Positions 6,045 through 6,491 of a stretch of 6,491 bases of DNA are shown piece after piece (the stretch's first letter is position 1; every line of letters starts with the position of its first letter). The stretch comes from a bacterium. Lineage in GTDB: Bacteria > Patescibacteriota > WWE3 > 2-01-FULL-39-13 > JAQBTZ01. Both the position numbers and the translations under genes were made by a program. A model generated the notes under the pieces. The model had not been told where the DNA came from. It did no database searches and was given only the letters and a program-made list of their open reading frames with translations. The stretch is taken from the NCBI GenBank assembly GCA_027624675.1, contig JAQBTZ010000033.1:1-6491 (forward strand), written 5' to 3'.

Positions 6045-6491
6045 TTAAATTTGAAAAAAAGTTTTAGAATTTTTATCAGTCTGGGATAATACCGTATCAA
6101 CACTTTCTCCTCTTACTAATGCTATTTTTTCAGCAACATATTTCACATACCAAGGCATATTTGGCTTTAACCCTTGTTTTCTAAGTGGTTCTGGGATTAA
6201 AAATGGGCCATCTGTTTCTATCATATATTTATCTGCTGGTACCTGCTTTATTACAGATTCAATCTCTACTGCACTTTTATAGGTTATTATGCCAGTAAAC
6301 GAGATATACCCACCATTATCTATTATCTGGTTTGCAACTTCTAAATTTTCAGTAAAACAATGCCAAACAAATCTAACCTCATTATTTAATTCCTTTATTT
6401 TTTCTAGCATTTCTAATGTTGTATCACGACTATGTAAAATTAGTGGGAGGTTATACTTTTTTGCAATTAATACCTGACTATCTAGCCAATT
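6045..6491 (-). CDS. TatD family metal-dependent hydrolase (3' part, cut by window end)
   Basis: The frame is open to the right edge of the window. The visible part codes for 148 residues, starting NWLDSQVLIAKKYNLP; the ATG at 6410 is internal, not the start. TatD enzymes are about 260 residues, so roughly the first 110 are missing. Metal-site motifs of the family are present (numbering from the window edge): LILHSRD (H20), VWHCFTEN (H44) and MIETDGPFLIP (E92, D94). The family's C-terminal pattern follows: NMPWYVKYVAEKIALVRG, then a T..NS..FF tail. Family members are TIM-barrel hydrolases, several with DNase activity, found in the cytoplasm and thought to act in DNA repair or quality control. 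The gene is upstream of the two glycosyltransferases on the same strand and is likely co-transcribed with them, without an obvious functional link. Confidence 0.92.
   Translation of the reverse strand, partial: NWLDSQVLIAKKYNLPLILHSRDTTLEMLEKIKELNNEVRFVWHCFTENLEVANQIIDNGGYISFTGIITYKSAVEIESVIKQVPADKYMIETDGPFLIPEPLRKQGLKPNMPWYVKYVAEKIALVRGESVDTVLSQTDKNSKTFFQI

Noticed and set aside
6045..6410. A complete small 121-residue protein starting at the ATG at 6410
   Set aside because: The frame stays open upstream to the window edge and encodes further TatD sequence, including LILHSRD, so this ATG is internal to a longer gene.
6289..6477. Plus-strand open frame of 62 codons inside the TatD gene
   Set aside because: It is antisense to metal-site motifs of TatD and has no independent support.
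1..6491. Circular element suggested by AATT at both window ends
   Set aside because: A four-base match is chance level, and the right end cuts a TatD gene whose 5' part is not found at the left end.
1..6491. CRISPR array, insertion sequence or alternative stop-codon use (UGA as Gly)
   Set aside because: No spaced direct repeats, transposase or terminal repeats were seen, and all frames run full family length without in-frame TGA codons.

Overview
The window is strongly AT-rich, apart from one tRNA gene and a short GC-rich stretch at the left edge. It reads with the standard bacterial code. Clear Shine-Dalgarno sequences are missing in front of its genes, the tRNA carries an encoded CCA end, and the genes are packed with tiny gaps or overlaps. 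With the protein types present, this suggests a small-genome bacterium such as a member of the Candidate Phyla Radiation (Patescibacteria). That assignment is an inference: no taxonomic marker gene is present.

Layout, left to right. Positions 1-52 are a GC-rich stretch that may be the 5' end of a structural RNA on the minus strand, possibly SRP RNA. Positions 53-99 form a long perfect-stem hairpin that includes the 3' end of a minus-strand tRNA-Ser(GCU) at 94-181. Positions 182-275 hold two divergent promoter candidates, one for the tRNA and one for a plus-strand operon. That operon is a DUF2339 polytopic membrane protein (276-2045) overlapping by 23 bases a secreted, membrane-anchored protein with thrombospondin type 3 calcium-binding repeats (2023-3192). 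Convergent to it is a minus-strand operon read from the right: the 3' part of a TatD-family metallohydrolase (6045-6491, cut by the window end), a processive-type membrane GT2 glycosyltransferase (4517-6001) and a GT39/ArnT-like polytopic glycosyltransferase (3189-4514). The two operons meet tail to tail with a 4-base overlap and leave no intergenic terminator.

How the genes may work together. The two glycosyltransferases, 2 bases apart, look like a surface-glycan module: a cytoplasmic-face nucleotide-sugar enzyme and a polyprenyl-phosphate-sugar enzyme acting on the outer face. The DUF2339/TSP3 pair looks like a cell-envelope complex of unknown function. It resembles the DUF2339-DUF3999 gene pair of other bacteria, with a calcium-binding stalk added to the second partner. 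The most unusual items are that pair, the apparently leaderless start of the DUF2339 gene, the GT39-like protein without its usual first membrane helix, and three copies of a 12-13 base inverted motif around the tRNA that allow competing precursor folds.
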